The notes beneath the pieces were generated by a model. It did no database searches, was not told the origin of the DNA, and saw only the letters and a list, made by a program, of their open reading frames with translations. Shown one piece after another: positions 36,894 through 45,064 of a DNA stretch of 64,000 bases. Where the stretch lies: positions 1,804,864 to 1,868,863 of the forward strand of contig NZ_CP019333.1 in NCBI RefSeq assembly GCF_002163875.1, read 5' to 3'. The translations under genes were made by a program, and so were the position numbers. Numbering within the stretch: position 1 is the first letter of the stretch; every line of letters starts with the position of its first letter. Source of the DNA: Gilvibacter sp. SZ-19 (GTDB lineage Bacteria; Bacteroidota; Bacteroidia; Flavobacteriales; Flavobacteriaceae).

Positions 36894-38126
36894 ATGGAGG
36901 CATTGACCTATGATGTGGTCGTAGTTGGTGGCGGTGCTGCCGGATTTTTCTGTGCCATCAATTTGGCCGAACAAAGGCCAGATCTCAAAATTGTCATTTT
37001 AGAGAAATCAAAGTCTGTTTTGCAAAAGGTGCGTATCTCTGGAGGTGGACGTTGCAATGTTACTCATGCTGAGTTCGATCCGAAGTCATTGACAGCCTAC
37101 TATCCCAGAGGAGAGAAAGAATTGTTAGGGCCTTTTCACAAGTTTATGACCGGCGATACGGTAGCATGGTTTGAGTCACGAGGCGTACCGCTAAAAATAG
37201 AAGAGGATGGGCGGATGTTTCCCATATCAGACAGTTCTCAAAGCATTATTTCTTGTTTCGAAGAGGCCGTGAACCGTTTAGGAATCGAGATCTTGCTACA
37301 ACAGAATTTGGTAGATCTGAAACCAACTGACGCTGGATTTGAGCTAAACACTACTACCTCTAATTTTAGAGCTAAGGCGGTTGTTATTGCTGCAGGAAGC
37401 AGCAAGAAGATCTGGCAATTACTGGCCGATAAGGGACATACCATAGTCCCGCCAGTTCCATCGCTTTTTACCTTTAATATAGACAATGAGGCCTTGTTAG
37501 CCTTACAAGGATTGAGTCAACCCGCCACGGTAGAACTACTTAACGAAACCGGGAAAGCATGGCAAAGTCAAGCGGGTCCGGTTCTGGTAACACATTGGGG
37601 GCTTAGCGGGCCAGGAGTTCTGAAACTTTCAGCTGTTGCCGCCAGAGAACTTGCCGCTTGTGACTATAAGTTTAATATTCGGTTGGCTTGGTTGGAGTTG
37701 CAAGAGCAGGAGCTCTTTGAGCATTTAAAGTCATTGCGCCTTAAGCGAGCCAAGCAACAATTACAGAATGGTTACGAGTTGGATATGCCCAAGCGTTTGT
37801 GGAGCTATCTTTTGGACCGAGCTGGACTTAATCCCAAAGCCTTGTGGAGTGACCAATCCAATACTAAGCTGCAGCAATTGACAAACACTGTGCTCAAGGA
37901 TGTGTATAAGGTCACAGGAAAAAGCACATACAAAGATGAGTTCGTTACAGCTGGCGGTGTTGCGCTGAGTGAGCTCAATTTTAAAAACTTTGAAAGTAAG
38001 GTCGTCTCAAGGCTGTATATGGCCGGAGAGGTGATCAATGTCGATGCCTTGACCGGAGGTTTCAATTTTCAAAACGCGTGGACAGGAGCTTACCTAATTG
38101 CTCAAGATCTCAGCGATACTATTTAA
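36894..38126 (+). CDS. HI0933/BaiN-like flavoprotein
   Basis: A 410-residue FAD-binding protein with the Rossmann motif VVVGGGAAGFFCAINLAE at the N-terminus, KVRISGGGRCNVTHAEF (the family hallmark) near residue 45, and GEVINVDALTGGFNFQNAWTGA near the C-terminus. Members are annotated as NAD(P)/FAD-dependent oxidoreductases (YhiN, BaiN); the physiological substrate is generally unknown. It starts 3 bases after the kinase, perhaps by read-through from the sugar operon. Its end overlaps the convergent TetR gene by 8 bases. Confidence 0.87.
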   Translation: MEALTYDVVVVGGGAAGFFCAINLAEQRPDLKIVILEKSKSVLQKVRISGGGRCNVTHAEFDPKSLTAYYPRGEKELLGPFHKFMTGDTVAWFESRGVPLKIEEDGRMFPISDSSQSIISCFEEAVNRLGIEILLQQNLVDLKPTDAGFELNTTTSNFRAKAVVIAAGSSKKIWQLLADKGHTIVPPVPSLFTFNIDNEALLALQGLSQPATVELLNETGKAWQSQAGPVLVTHWGLSGPGVLKLSAVAARELAACDYKFNIRLAWLELQEQELFEHLKSLRLKRAKQQLQNGYELDMPKRLWSYLLDRAGLNPKALWSDQSNTKLQQLTNTVLKDVYKVTGKSTYKDEFVTAGGVALSELNFKNFESKVVSRLYMAGEVINVDALTGGFNFQNAWTGAYLIAQDLSDTI

Positions 38127-38679
38127 ATAGCGCATCAACTGCAGCATTTAAAAAGAGTTCTGGACTGTTCCAGGCTTGATCGTGTGGATGCTCGAAATGA
38201 AACTTCACATGACTACAAAGCAGGTCGAAAAAGAGAATCCCAGCTCCTTTATTTGAAAAATTCTTGAGTAGTAATTGGGTTTTTCCAACTTCCATGCGCT
38301 GAGCTAGAGCGGATTCGAATTCGTGCTGCGCATCCGCCGCGAGGCTAACATAATTGTTCAGTTCTCGTAATTGCAAGAACAATTTAAAACGGGTCTTGTC
38401 TTTTCTCATGAATTCCGAAAGGCCAGTATAGATCTTCGAAATAAGGATGTTAAAGTCGTCTTCGGCAGTTAAGTCAGAGAGGCTTATAGTTAAATCTTTG
38501 TAATAATCTGCCAGCAATTGACCGTAGAGTAAATCTTTGGAGGGGTAGAATTGATAAATGGTGCCTACGGCGATGTTCGCGTCCTTGGCAATAGCTTTCA
38601 TAGGGGTAGCGTGCAGGCCAAGCTGGTCTGCTAAGTATGCTGCGGAGCGATGTAGTCTTTCTTTTTTGTTGTTTATCAT
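38119..38679 (-). CDS. TetR/AcrR-family regulator
   Basis: A 186-residue regulator with an N-terminal helix-turn-helix (TPMKAIAKDANIAVGTIYQF, about 24-43) and a helical ligand domain. A perfect palindrome AATGAACGTTCATT lies 9 bases upstream of its start and is probably its own operator. It is divergent from the mevalonate decarboxylase gene and convergent with the flavoprotein. Its ligand is unknown. Confidence 0.9.
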   Translation of the reverse strand: MINNKKERLHRSAAYLADQLGLHATPMKAIAKDANIAVGTIYQFYPSKDLLYGQLLADYYKDLTISLSDLTAEDDFNILISKIYTGLSEFMRKDKTRFKLFLQLRELNNYVSLAADAQHEFESALAQRMEVGKTQLLLKNFSNKGAGILFFDLLCSHVKFHFEHPHDQAWNSPELFLNAAVDALFK

Positions 38680-38687
38680 TAATTATG

Positions 38688-38701
38688 AATGAACGTTCAT
38701 T
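38688..38701. promoter_or_regulatory. TetR-type operator AATGAACGTTCATT
   Basis: Perfect 14-base palindrome between the TetR gene (starts 38679) and the divergent mvaD gene. TGAACGTTCA is a common operator core for TetR/AcrR proteins. It is well placed for autorepression. Confidence 0.75.
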
Positions 38702-38771
38702 TTATAAATGTACAAAAAAATAATCGTATGGATCTTCGGGCATTCTAAACAAATGAAATGCTACCATTCAG

Positions 38772-38779
38772 TATCTTTG
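38772..38779 (+). promoter_or_regulatory. Bacteroidota-type -7 box (TATCTTTG) before mvaD
   Basis: TATCTTTG fits the TAnnTTTG -7 element of Bacteroidota and ends 5 bases before the ATG at 38785, giving a near-leaderless message. No clear -33 TTG is seen at the right distance. It supports the start at 38785. Confidence 0.5.
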
Positions 38780-38784
38780 CACTC

Positions 38785-39870
38785 ATGGCTACACTACATC
38801 AGGAATTTTTACCTTCTGCATACACCAATACAGTGACTTCTGGTTCTGTCGCTTGGAAGTCACCCAGCAATATCGCCTTGGTGAAATATTGGGGGAAACA
38901 CGGGCAACAACTGCCCAAGAATGCATCCATTAGTTTTACCTTAGATCACTGTGCTACTTCTACACGCTTAGAGTTTAGCCAAAAGGAGTCAGCTGGTTTT
39001 GATATTACCGTCCTTTTAGATGGTAAGGTTCAGGAGGATTTTGTGCCAAAGATCGAGAAGTTCTTTAACGTAGCTAAGCCTTATTTGCCCTTCCTGGAGC
39101 AGTACAGCTTTACACTACATACCAGCAATAGTTTTCCGCATAGTAGTGGGATTGCTTCTTCGGCTAGTGGTATGAGTGCCCTTGCGCTATGTCTCCTGGA
39201 CTTGGAAGATCAATTAAGAGATGCTCCAATGAGCGCAGCTGCTTTCAATACAAAGGCTTCTTTTCTTTCTCGTTTGGGCTCTGGTAGTGCCTCACGAAGT
39301 ATAGATGGAGGCTTGGTGGTCTGGGGGGAACATCACGAAGTTGAAGGCTCTAGTGACCTTTTTGCGGTGCAATATTCAGAGGAGGTTCATCCTGTTTTCC
39401 AAGATTATTGTGATACCGTTCTTTTGGTGGATACTGGCGAAAAGGTGGTTAGTAGTACTGTAGGACATGGCCTTATGCACGGGCATCCGTTTGCAGAGCA
39501 GCGATTTGCTCAGGCCAATGCCAATCTAAAGGCTATAAAACCTATACTAGCAAAAGGTGACCTTGAAGCCTTTATGGCATTAGTAGAATCCGAAGCCTTG
39601 AGTTTGCATGCTATGATGCTTAGTTCTTCACCTTATTTTATACTGATGAAACCAGCTACCTTGGCCATCATTAACCGAATATGGAGTTTTAGAAAAGAGA
39701 CGGGTGTTCCTGCGTGTTTCACCTTAGATGCCGGTGCCAATGTGCATCTGCTTTATCCTGCTGCACATAAAGAAGCTGTTCACAACTTGATCGATTCTGA
39801 GCTTAAAGCCCATTGCAAAAATGGAGCCTATATACACGATGGTGTCGGGAAAGGCGCGGTAAGGCTTTAA
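38785..39870 (+). CDS. mvaD: Diphosphomevalonate decarboxylase
   Basis: A GHMP-fold enzyme (361 residues) that makes isopentenyl diphosphate from mevalonate diphosphate with ATP. The N-terminal APSNIALVKYWGK-type motif appears as SPSNIALVKYWGKHGQ, followed by the phosphate loop SSGIASSASGMSAL, LSRLGSGSASRS and, near the end, FTLDAGANVHLLYP. Start at 38785 (MATLHQEF), since the upstream ATG at 38758 lies in promoter sequence. With the mevalonate kinase next door it shows that isoprenoids are made by the mevalonate route. Confidence 0.93.
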   Translation: MATLHQEFLPSAYTNTVTSGSVAWKSPSNIALVKYWGKHGQQLPKNASISFTLDHCATSTRLEFSQKESAGFDITVLLDGKVQEDFVPKIEKFFNVAKPYLPFLEQYSFTLHTSNSFPHSSGIASSASGMSALALCLLDLEDQLRDAPMSAAAFNTKASFLSRLGSGSASRSIDGGLVVWGEHHEVEGSSDLFAVQYSEEVHPVFQDYCDTVLLVDTGEKVVSSTVGHGLMHGHPFAEQRFAQANANLKAIKPILAKGDLEAFMALVESEALSLHAMMLSSSPYFILMKPATLAIINRIWSFRKETGVPACFTLDAGANVHLLYPAAHKEAVHNLIDSELKAHCKNGAYIHDGVGKGAVRL

Positions 39871-39923
39871 TAGCCAGTCTTTTATTTAGGTAGGATTTTA
39901 CTCTTTAAGTGAAAATCATGTTG

Positions 39924-39931
39924 TATTTTTG
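39924..39931 (+). promoter_or_regulatory. -7 box (TATTTTTG) before the mevalonate kinase gene
   Basis: TATTTTTG at 39924-39931 fits TAnnTTTG and lies 55 bases before the ATG at 39986. It marks a possible separate start for the kinase-prenyltransferase-nitrilase unit. Confidence 0.4.
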
Positions 39932-39985
39932 TAATACTAAAGTAGGATGTAACATTTTTACCTACCTTACGCCCAATACAGTATC

Positions 39986-40924
39986 ATGAGAGGACCTCTT
40001 TTTTACTCTAAAATCTTGCTCTTTGGTGAATATGGTATCATCAAAGATTCTAAAGGTTTATCTATCCCTTATAACTTTTATAACGGAGCCCTAAAGATAG
40101 ACGAGCATAAGACTGTAGCCACACATCGTTCCAATCAGAGCTTAAAACGCTTTGCCGGACATTTAAAGCAATTGCAACAAGAACAACCAGAATTGGTTCA
40201 ATTTGACATTGCAGCACTAGAGGCCGATATCGAAAATGGACTCTACTTTGATTCTAGTATTCCAGAGGGGTACGGTGTAGGAAGTAGCGGTGCTTTGGTA
40301 GCAGCGGTCTATGATAAATACGCTACAGACAAGATCACGGTTCTAGAGAACTTCACTCGTGAAAAGCTGCTGCAACTCAAGCAGATCTTTGGTGCCATGG
40401 AATCATTCTTCCACGGAAAGTCCTCTGGATTGGACCCACTAAACAGTTACTTGAGTCTACCGATCTTGATCAATTCTAAAGACAGCATTGAACCAGCAGG
40501 TATTCCTTCTCAACACCAGGCCGGAAAAGGAGCTGTATTCTTGCTCGATAGCGGAACAACTGGCGAGACTGCACCTATGGTACAGATCTTTATGGAGAAT
40601 ATGAAGCAAGAAGGCTTCAGAAAAATGCTAAAGGACCAGTTTGTAAAGCATACCGATGCCTGTGTAGAAGATTTCCTCAAAGGAGATGTGAGTTCGCTTT
40701 TCCGCAACGTTAAGCATTTATCTAAGGTGGTATTGGATAACTTTAAGCCGATGATCCCTAAAGAATTTCACACCTTGTGGAAAAAGGGAATCGAGACCAA
40801 TGCCTACTACTTAAAATTATGTGGTTCCGGCGGTGGCGGATATATGCTAGGCTTTACCCAAGACATGGAAAAGGCCCAGCAAGCCCTACAAGGTCATAAG
40901 TTAGAAGTGGTCTACACCTTTTAA
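39986..40924 (+). CDS. GHMP kinase, probable mevalonate kinase
   Basis: A 312-residue GHMP kinase: KILLFGEYGIIKDSKGL at the N-terminus, phosphate loop GYGVGSSGALVAAVYD (about 92-107) and the C-terminal LCGSGGGGYMLGF glycine-rich motif. In Flavobacteriaceae this gene beside mvaD and a UbiA prenyltransferase is regarded as mevalonate kinase, which phosphorylates mevalonate. Phosphomevalonate kinase is less likely by context but not excluded. Confidence 0.8.
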   Translation: MRGPLFYSKILLFGEYGIIKDSKGLSIPYNFYNGALKIDEHKTVATHRSNQSLKRFAGHLKQLQQEQPELVQFDIAALEADIENGLYFDSSIPEGYGVGSSGALVAAVYDKYATDKITVLENFTREKLLQLKQIFGAMESFFHGKSSGLDPLNSYLSLPILINSKDSIEPAGIPSQHQAGKGAVFLLDSGTTGETAPMVQIFMENMKQEGFRKMLKDQFVKHTDACVEDFLKGDVSSLFRNVKHLSKVVLDNFKPMIPKEFHTLWKKGIETNAYYLKLCGSGGGGYMLGFTQDMEKAQQALQGHKLEVVYTF

Positions 40925-40960
40925 TCTGGACTCCTTTAAGAATCCTTAGTTCACAACACT

Positions 40961-41866
40961 ATGTTGTCTCGCAAAAACAAACTGCTCATCACCAAGGCGC
41001 TGAGCTTGTTTTCTGTTGTTCGAGGCTACAATATCCTGGTCATTGTCATAGCACAATACCTCACTTCTATTTACATTTTGGCACCACAACTTCCGCTGGG
41101 CGATGTGGTCTTTGATCCTAATCTGCTCATGTTGGTGTTGGCCTCAGCCGTGGCAATAGCGGGAGGTTATATAATCAATAATTTTTACGACAGTGAAAAG
41201 GACCTGATCAACCGACCTAGAAAATCTATGTTAGATCGTTTGGTAAGTCAGCGGACTAAACTCAGCGTTTATTTTGTGCTCAACTTTATGTCTGTGGTCT
41301 TTGCAAGTTATGTGTCCTTTAGAGCCGTGATCTTCTTCTCGGCTTATATCTTCGGAATCTGGCTTTACTCTCACAAATTCAAGAGAATAACAGGCCTAGG
41401 AAATATCATTGCCGCCATGCTATCGGTAACTCCCTTTTTTGCGGTCTTTATTTACTACAGCAACTTCGATACGGTGATCTTTGTGCATGCCACTTTTTTG
41501 TTTTTATTACTGTGGATGCGAGAAGTTGTGAAGGACCTCGAAAACCTGAAAGGCGACCTTACCCTAAACTATAAGACCGTTCCGGTAGTCTTTGGAGAGA
41601 ATCCTGCCAAAGGCCTTATAACAGCGCTTTGCATTTCTACTTTGATACCTATCATTTTGCTGCTTACCTATTATGAGGTCGGTTATATGGATTATTACTT
41701 TTATGCTAGCGGATTGGCTTTAATAGGGTTTTTGGTGGTGCTATGGCGTTCCAAAAGAAAGCTACATTACTTAATTTTACACGGCCTGCTGAAAGGAATC
41801 ATTGTCCTGGGCGTCTTTAGTATAGTACTGATCAATGTCGATCTGATCTTGAAACGATTTTTATAA
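40961..41866 (+). CDS. UbiA-family prenyltransferase (geranylgeranylglycerol-phosphate type)
   Basis: A 301-residue integral membrane enzyme with about eight or nine segments. The first Asp-rich motif NNFYDSEKDLINRPRK (about 76-91) binds prenyl diphosphate through magnesium; a second lies at DLENLKGD (about 191-198). Relatives in Bacteroidota are annotated geranylgeranylglycerol-phosphate geranylgeranyltransferases, though the true acceptor is often untested. It sits after the mevalonate genes, which supply its prenyl donor. Its stop overlaps the nitrilase start (TAATG). Confidence 0.83.
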   Translation: MLSRKNKLLITKALSLFSVVRGYNILVIVIAQYLTSIYILAPQLPLGDVVFDPNLLMLVLASAVAIAGGYIINNFYDSEKDLINRPRKSMLDRLVSQRTKLSVYFVLNFMSVVFASYVSFRAVIFFSAYIFGIWLYSHKFKRITGLGNIIAAMLSVTPFFAVFIYYSNFDTVIFVHATFLFLLLWMREVVKDLENLKGDLTLNYKTVPVVFGENPAKGLITALCISTLIPIILLLTYYEVGYMDYYFYASGLALIGFLVVLWRSKRKLHYLILHGLLKGIIVLGVFSIVLINVDLILKRFL

Positions 41867-42822
41867 TGAGTAACCCGAACACCTTAAAAGTGGCCATGGC
41901 GCAGATCGCGCCAGTATGGCTCGACAAACAAGCGACTTTAGATAAAGTGGCCCATCAGATTGAACTGGCTACAAAAGAAGATACAGAGCTTATTGTCTTT
42001 GGAGAAGGCTTAGTGCCGGGTTATCCATTTTGGTTGGCCTTGACTCATGGCGCCGGATGGAATTTAGACATCAACAAGACCTTGCATGCTCATTATGTGA
42101 ACAATGCGGTTTGTATTGAAAAGGGTGAACTCGATGCCGTATGTGCTTTAGCTGCTAAACATCAAATGGCTGTTTATCTAGGCATCATAGAACGCCCTTT
42201 GGATAGAGGCGGTAAGAGCATTTACGCTTCATTGGTTTATATCGATCAGCAAGGAAAGATCCAATCGGTCCACAGAAAGTTGCAACCAACTTACGACGAA
42301 CGCCTAACTTGGTCCCCGGGAGATGGTCACGGTTTACGTGTACATTCCCTAAAGCGATTTACCGCTGGAGGCTTGAACTGCTGGGAGAATTGGATGCCAT
42401 TGCCTCGTGCTTCGCTCTATGCCCAAGGGGAAGATCTGCATATCGCTGTTTGGCCAGGAAGCGATCACAATACCAAAGATATTACGCGATTCATGGCCAG
42501 AGAAGGTCGGAGCTATGTGATCTCTGTTTCTGCTTTGATGCGTCCGGAAAACTTTCCTAAAGACACGCCCTATTTAGAAGAATTGCTTAAAAATGCTCCC
42601 GAGGTCTTGGCCAATGGAGGGAGCGCCATAGCTGGCCCCGATGGAGAATGGGTCATTCCTCCAGTATTAGACAAAGAAGGAAATATCTACGCGACCCTAG
42701 ATTATGAGCGTGTTTTGCAAGAACGACAGAACTTTGATCCGGTTGGGCATTACTCTCGTCCGGACGTGACTCAGCTTCAGGTAAATAGGCAAAGACAATC
42801 TACTGCAAGTTTTAACGATTAA
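41866..42822 (+). CDS. Nitrilase/carbon-nitrogen hydrolase
   Basis: A 318-residue member of the nitrilase superfamily with the catalytic triad E47 (FGEGLVPGYP), K138 (RKLQPTYDERLTW) and C172 (GLNCWENWMPLPR). The CWEN(W)MPL context is that of true nitrilases (branch 1), which turn nitriles into acids and ammonia, rather than amidases or carbamoylases. It is coupled by one base to the prenyltransferase, an unexpected partner. It has no signal peptide. The natural substrate is unknown. Confidence 0.88.
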   Translation: MSNPNTLKVAMAQIAPVWLDKQATLDKVAHQIELATKEDTELIVFGEGLVPGYPFWLALTHGAGWNLDINKTLHAHYVNNAVCIEKGELDAVCALAAKHQMAVYLGIIERPLDRGGKSIYASLVYIDQQGKIQSVHRKLQPTYDERLTWSPGDGHGLRVHSLKRFTAGGLNCWENWMPLPRASLYAQGEDLHIAVWPGSDHNTKDITRFMAREGRSYVISVSALMRPENFPKDTPYLEELLKNAPEVLANGGSAIAGPDGEWVIPPVLDKEGNIYATLDYERVLQERQNFDPVGHYSRPDVTQLQVNRQRQSTASFND

Positions 42823-42828
42823 AAATTT

Positions 42829-42854
42829 TTGCATTCACCTTTATACTATCTTTG
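42829..42854 (+). promoter_or_regulatory. Bacteroidota promoter, TTG...TATCTTTG
   Basis: TTG at 42829-42831 and TATCTTTG at 42847-42854 have the 18-base offset expected for -33/-7 elements. The ATG of the pseudouridine synthase follows 16 bases later. Confidence 0.65.
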
Positions 42855-42870
42855 CGGCAAATTTTAAGAC

Positions 42871-43680
42871 ATGCAGCGAGGAGGTAGAAAAGGCAATTCC
42901 AACAACAAATCCGCCAACTTTAAAAAAGGTCCGGCTAAAAAATCCGGAGCAAAGAAGTCGGCACCGAAAGAACAGTCGGGAATCAGACTGAACAAATACA
43001 TTGCAAACAGTGGGGTTTGTTCTCGTCGTGAGGCGGATATGTATATCGCTACCGGCCAGGTGATGGTAAATGGTCAAGTGGTTGACCAAATGGGCTATCG
43101 CGTTCAACCGGGTGATGAGGTAAAATTTGATGGCGCTCGAATTCAACCAGAGCCAAATGCTTATGTCTTGTTGAATAAGCCTAAAGGTTTTGCGGTGACT
43201 ACCAGTGCAGAAAAAGGTAATACGGTAATGGATCTTGTGGCTAAGAGTACCAAAGCCAACATCAAGCCAATTGGTCGCTTGGGGCGCAATGCCACAGGCT
43301 TATTGTTGTTCACTAACGATGCTGCTATCAACGCCAAGTTCACGAATTCTCCAAAGGCCCCAGGGCGGTTGTTTCATATCGAGTTAGACAAGAACTTAAA
43401 GGCCGAAGACCTCAGAAAGATCAAAGAAGGCTTTAAGATCGACAATAACGAGATCCAAGTAGAAGACATTTCTTATGTGGATAAGGCTCCTAAAAAAGAG
43501 GTAGGTCTAAAGATCAAACACACAGGAACCAGTATTGTGCGTACTATTTTTGAACACTTCGGATATCAGGTAGTTCGTATGGACTGTGTAACTATTGGGA
43601 GTCTGACAAAGAAAGATCTTCCTCGAGGGCGTTGGCGTCATCTTTCTGAGCAAGAAGTGGCTTATCTAAAGATGCTTTAG
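42871..43680 (+). CDS. RsuA/RluB-type pseudouridine synthase with altered catalytic motif
   Basis: A 269-residue protein with a basic, low-complexity N-terminal tail (1-36), an S4 RNA-binding domain (about 38-85, IRLNKYIANSGVCSRREAD) and a pseudouridine-synthase domain. The family motif GRLDxxTxGLLL appears here as GRLGRNATGLLL: position 138, where the catalytic Asp is expected, is Gly (codon GGG). The rest of the fold (KPKGFAVTT, LLFTND, RLFHIELDK) looks intact. It may be inactive as a synthase, use another residue, or serve as an RNA-binding factor. The 3' end overlaps the convergent glycosyltransferase gene by 89 bases. Confidence 0.85.
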   Translation: MQRGGRKGNSNNKSANFKKGPAKKSGAKKSAPKEQSGIRLNKYIANSGVCSRREADMYIATGQVMVNGQVVDQMGYRVQPGDEVKFDGARIQPEPNAYVLLNKPKGFAVTTSAEKGNTVMDLVAKSTKANIKPIGRLGRNATGLLLFTNDAAINAKFTNSPKAPGRLFHIELDKNLKAEDLRKIKEGFKIDNNEIQVEDISYVDKAPKKEVGLKIKHTGTSIVRTIFEHFGYQVVRMDCVTIGSLTKKDLPRGRWRHLSEQEVAYLKML

Positions 43681-45061
43681 GAGCTGCTTTAAAACCGATC
43701 CTCCACAAGTCCCAGATAAACACCGCTAATACCACTGTATACTCTAAGGCTACTAGGTATAGGTTTTCGTTAAAACCTTCATATCCGTAGGCGCTATAAG
43801 AAAAGAACACCATAAGTGACCATACCAGCGCAAAGCGATAACGCGTAAAAATGGATAGTACCAGTGGAGTGGCAATATACCACGGGTGGACCGTGGTAGA
43901 AAGTAAAAAGTAAAAGCTCACGGCCAATAAGAGTCCGCTCATAAGGTCTTTTGCGCTTCGAATTCTTCTAAACAAGCCCATCAAGACCAGTACACCAATA
44001 ATGATAAGGGGTAAGATCTTGCCCACATCGGCTATGATATTCCAACCCACTGTTTGATAGCCAATATAGCGGATAATATAGTAGACACTGGCATTGAATT
44101 CAAAGGTCTGAAACCACAAGCCTATGGATTGAGAAAAGTTGTCCAAAAAGTCAAGGGAAAAAAAGGCCATAAAACTCCCTGCGGCTAAGATAATGGCCAT
44201 GCCGTAGAACTCGTACATATTTCTAAAGCCACCTTGAAAGGTCTTCTTCGGAATAAAATACCTAAAGAAGAGCGGCAACAACATCAGCGGGATCAGTTTG
44301 ACAGAGATCGACATACCCACTAGACAAGCTGCCAAGACATGATGTTTTTTGATCAGTAATAAAACTCCCGCCAATAAAAAGAACAGCATACTGCCTTCAA
44401 AGTGCAGGTTGCCTGTTAATTCTATTATTATAAAAGGGTTCAGAAAGTACCAAAAGATACGTCTGGAATCGAGTCTTAAATGTTCTAACATCTTTTTTCC
44501 AACCCATAGGATCCCTAGATCTGCTAGTATGAGTAGTGCACGCATGGCTACTACCGTTCCTAAAATGGAACTTCCACCCAACCAAGCACTCAAGGCAAAG
44601 AATCCCTGATTCAGTGGTGGGTAATTGCTGTAATGACTGGCATTGAGATCGCCCATACCCGCGAACAAGACCTCGGCCTCAATGATTCTAATGGGTTCTT
44701 GGAATCGGCTTACGTATTGCTCGGTCAAGACTTCAAAGACGGTATAATCATAAGGGTTTAGTCCGGCCAATATCACCCGACCATCCCAGATAAAACGATA
44801 AAAGTCTTGAGAGAGGTTGGGTAAAACCAAGAGCAGCAGTAATCGGAAGCCCAAACCGATCCAAACCAATTTCCAAAAACTCAATTTGGGGTTGTAGGTA
44901 AGAATTGCGGCACAACCAAACAGCAACAGAACTCCTAGTATAAGGGTGGAGAAGTCTTCGCGCTCTAGGTGGTAGCCCATATAATAATAGGCCAGTAAAC
45001 TAAAAAGGATCGCCAGCACTGCTGCAAGCGATCCTTTTAGATATGTTTTAAGCGCATTCAA
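43592..45061 (-). CDS. Multi-spanning glycosyltransferase (GT87/mannosyltransferase-like)
   Basis: A 489-residue membrane protein with around ten or more hydrophobic segments and the pattern of GT-C enzymes that use polyprenol-linked sugars. After the first periplasmic loop comes RFIWDGRVILAGLNPYDY, and later FHFEG-like NLHFEGSMLF and STTVHPWYIATPLV, all typical of DUF2029/GT87-like mannosyltransferases. It starts 3 bases after the TolB-like gene, on the same strand. The last 30 residues are encoded antisense to the pseudouridine synthase and are hydrophilic, perhaps a read-through extension. Confidence 0.78.
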   Translation of the reverse strand: MNALKTYLKGSLAAVLAILFSLLAYYYMGYHLEREDFSTLILGVLLLFGCAAILTYNPKLSFWKLVWIGLGFRLLLLLVLPNLSQDFYRFIWDGRVILAGLNPYDYTVFEVLTEQYVSRFQEPIRIIEAEVLFAGMGDLNASHYSNYPPLNQGFFALSAWLGGSSILGTVVAMRALLILADLGILWVGKKMLEHLRLDSRRIFWYFLNPFIIIELTGNLHFEGSMLFFLLAGVLLLIKKHHVLAACLVGMSISVKLIPLMLLPLFFRYFIPKKTFQGGFRNMYEFYGMAIILAAGSFMAFFSLDFLDNFSQSIGLWFQTFEFNASVYYIIRYIGYQTVGWNIIADVGKILPLIIIGVLVLMGLFRRIRSAKDLMSGLLLAVSFYFLLSTTVHPWYIATPLVLSIFTRYRFALVWSLMVFFSYSAYGYEGFNENLYLVALEYTVVLAVFIWDLWRIGFKAAPKASLDKPLLAQKDDANALEEDLSLSDSQ

Positions 45062-45064
45062 GTC

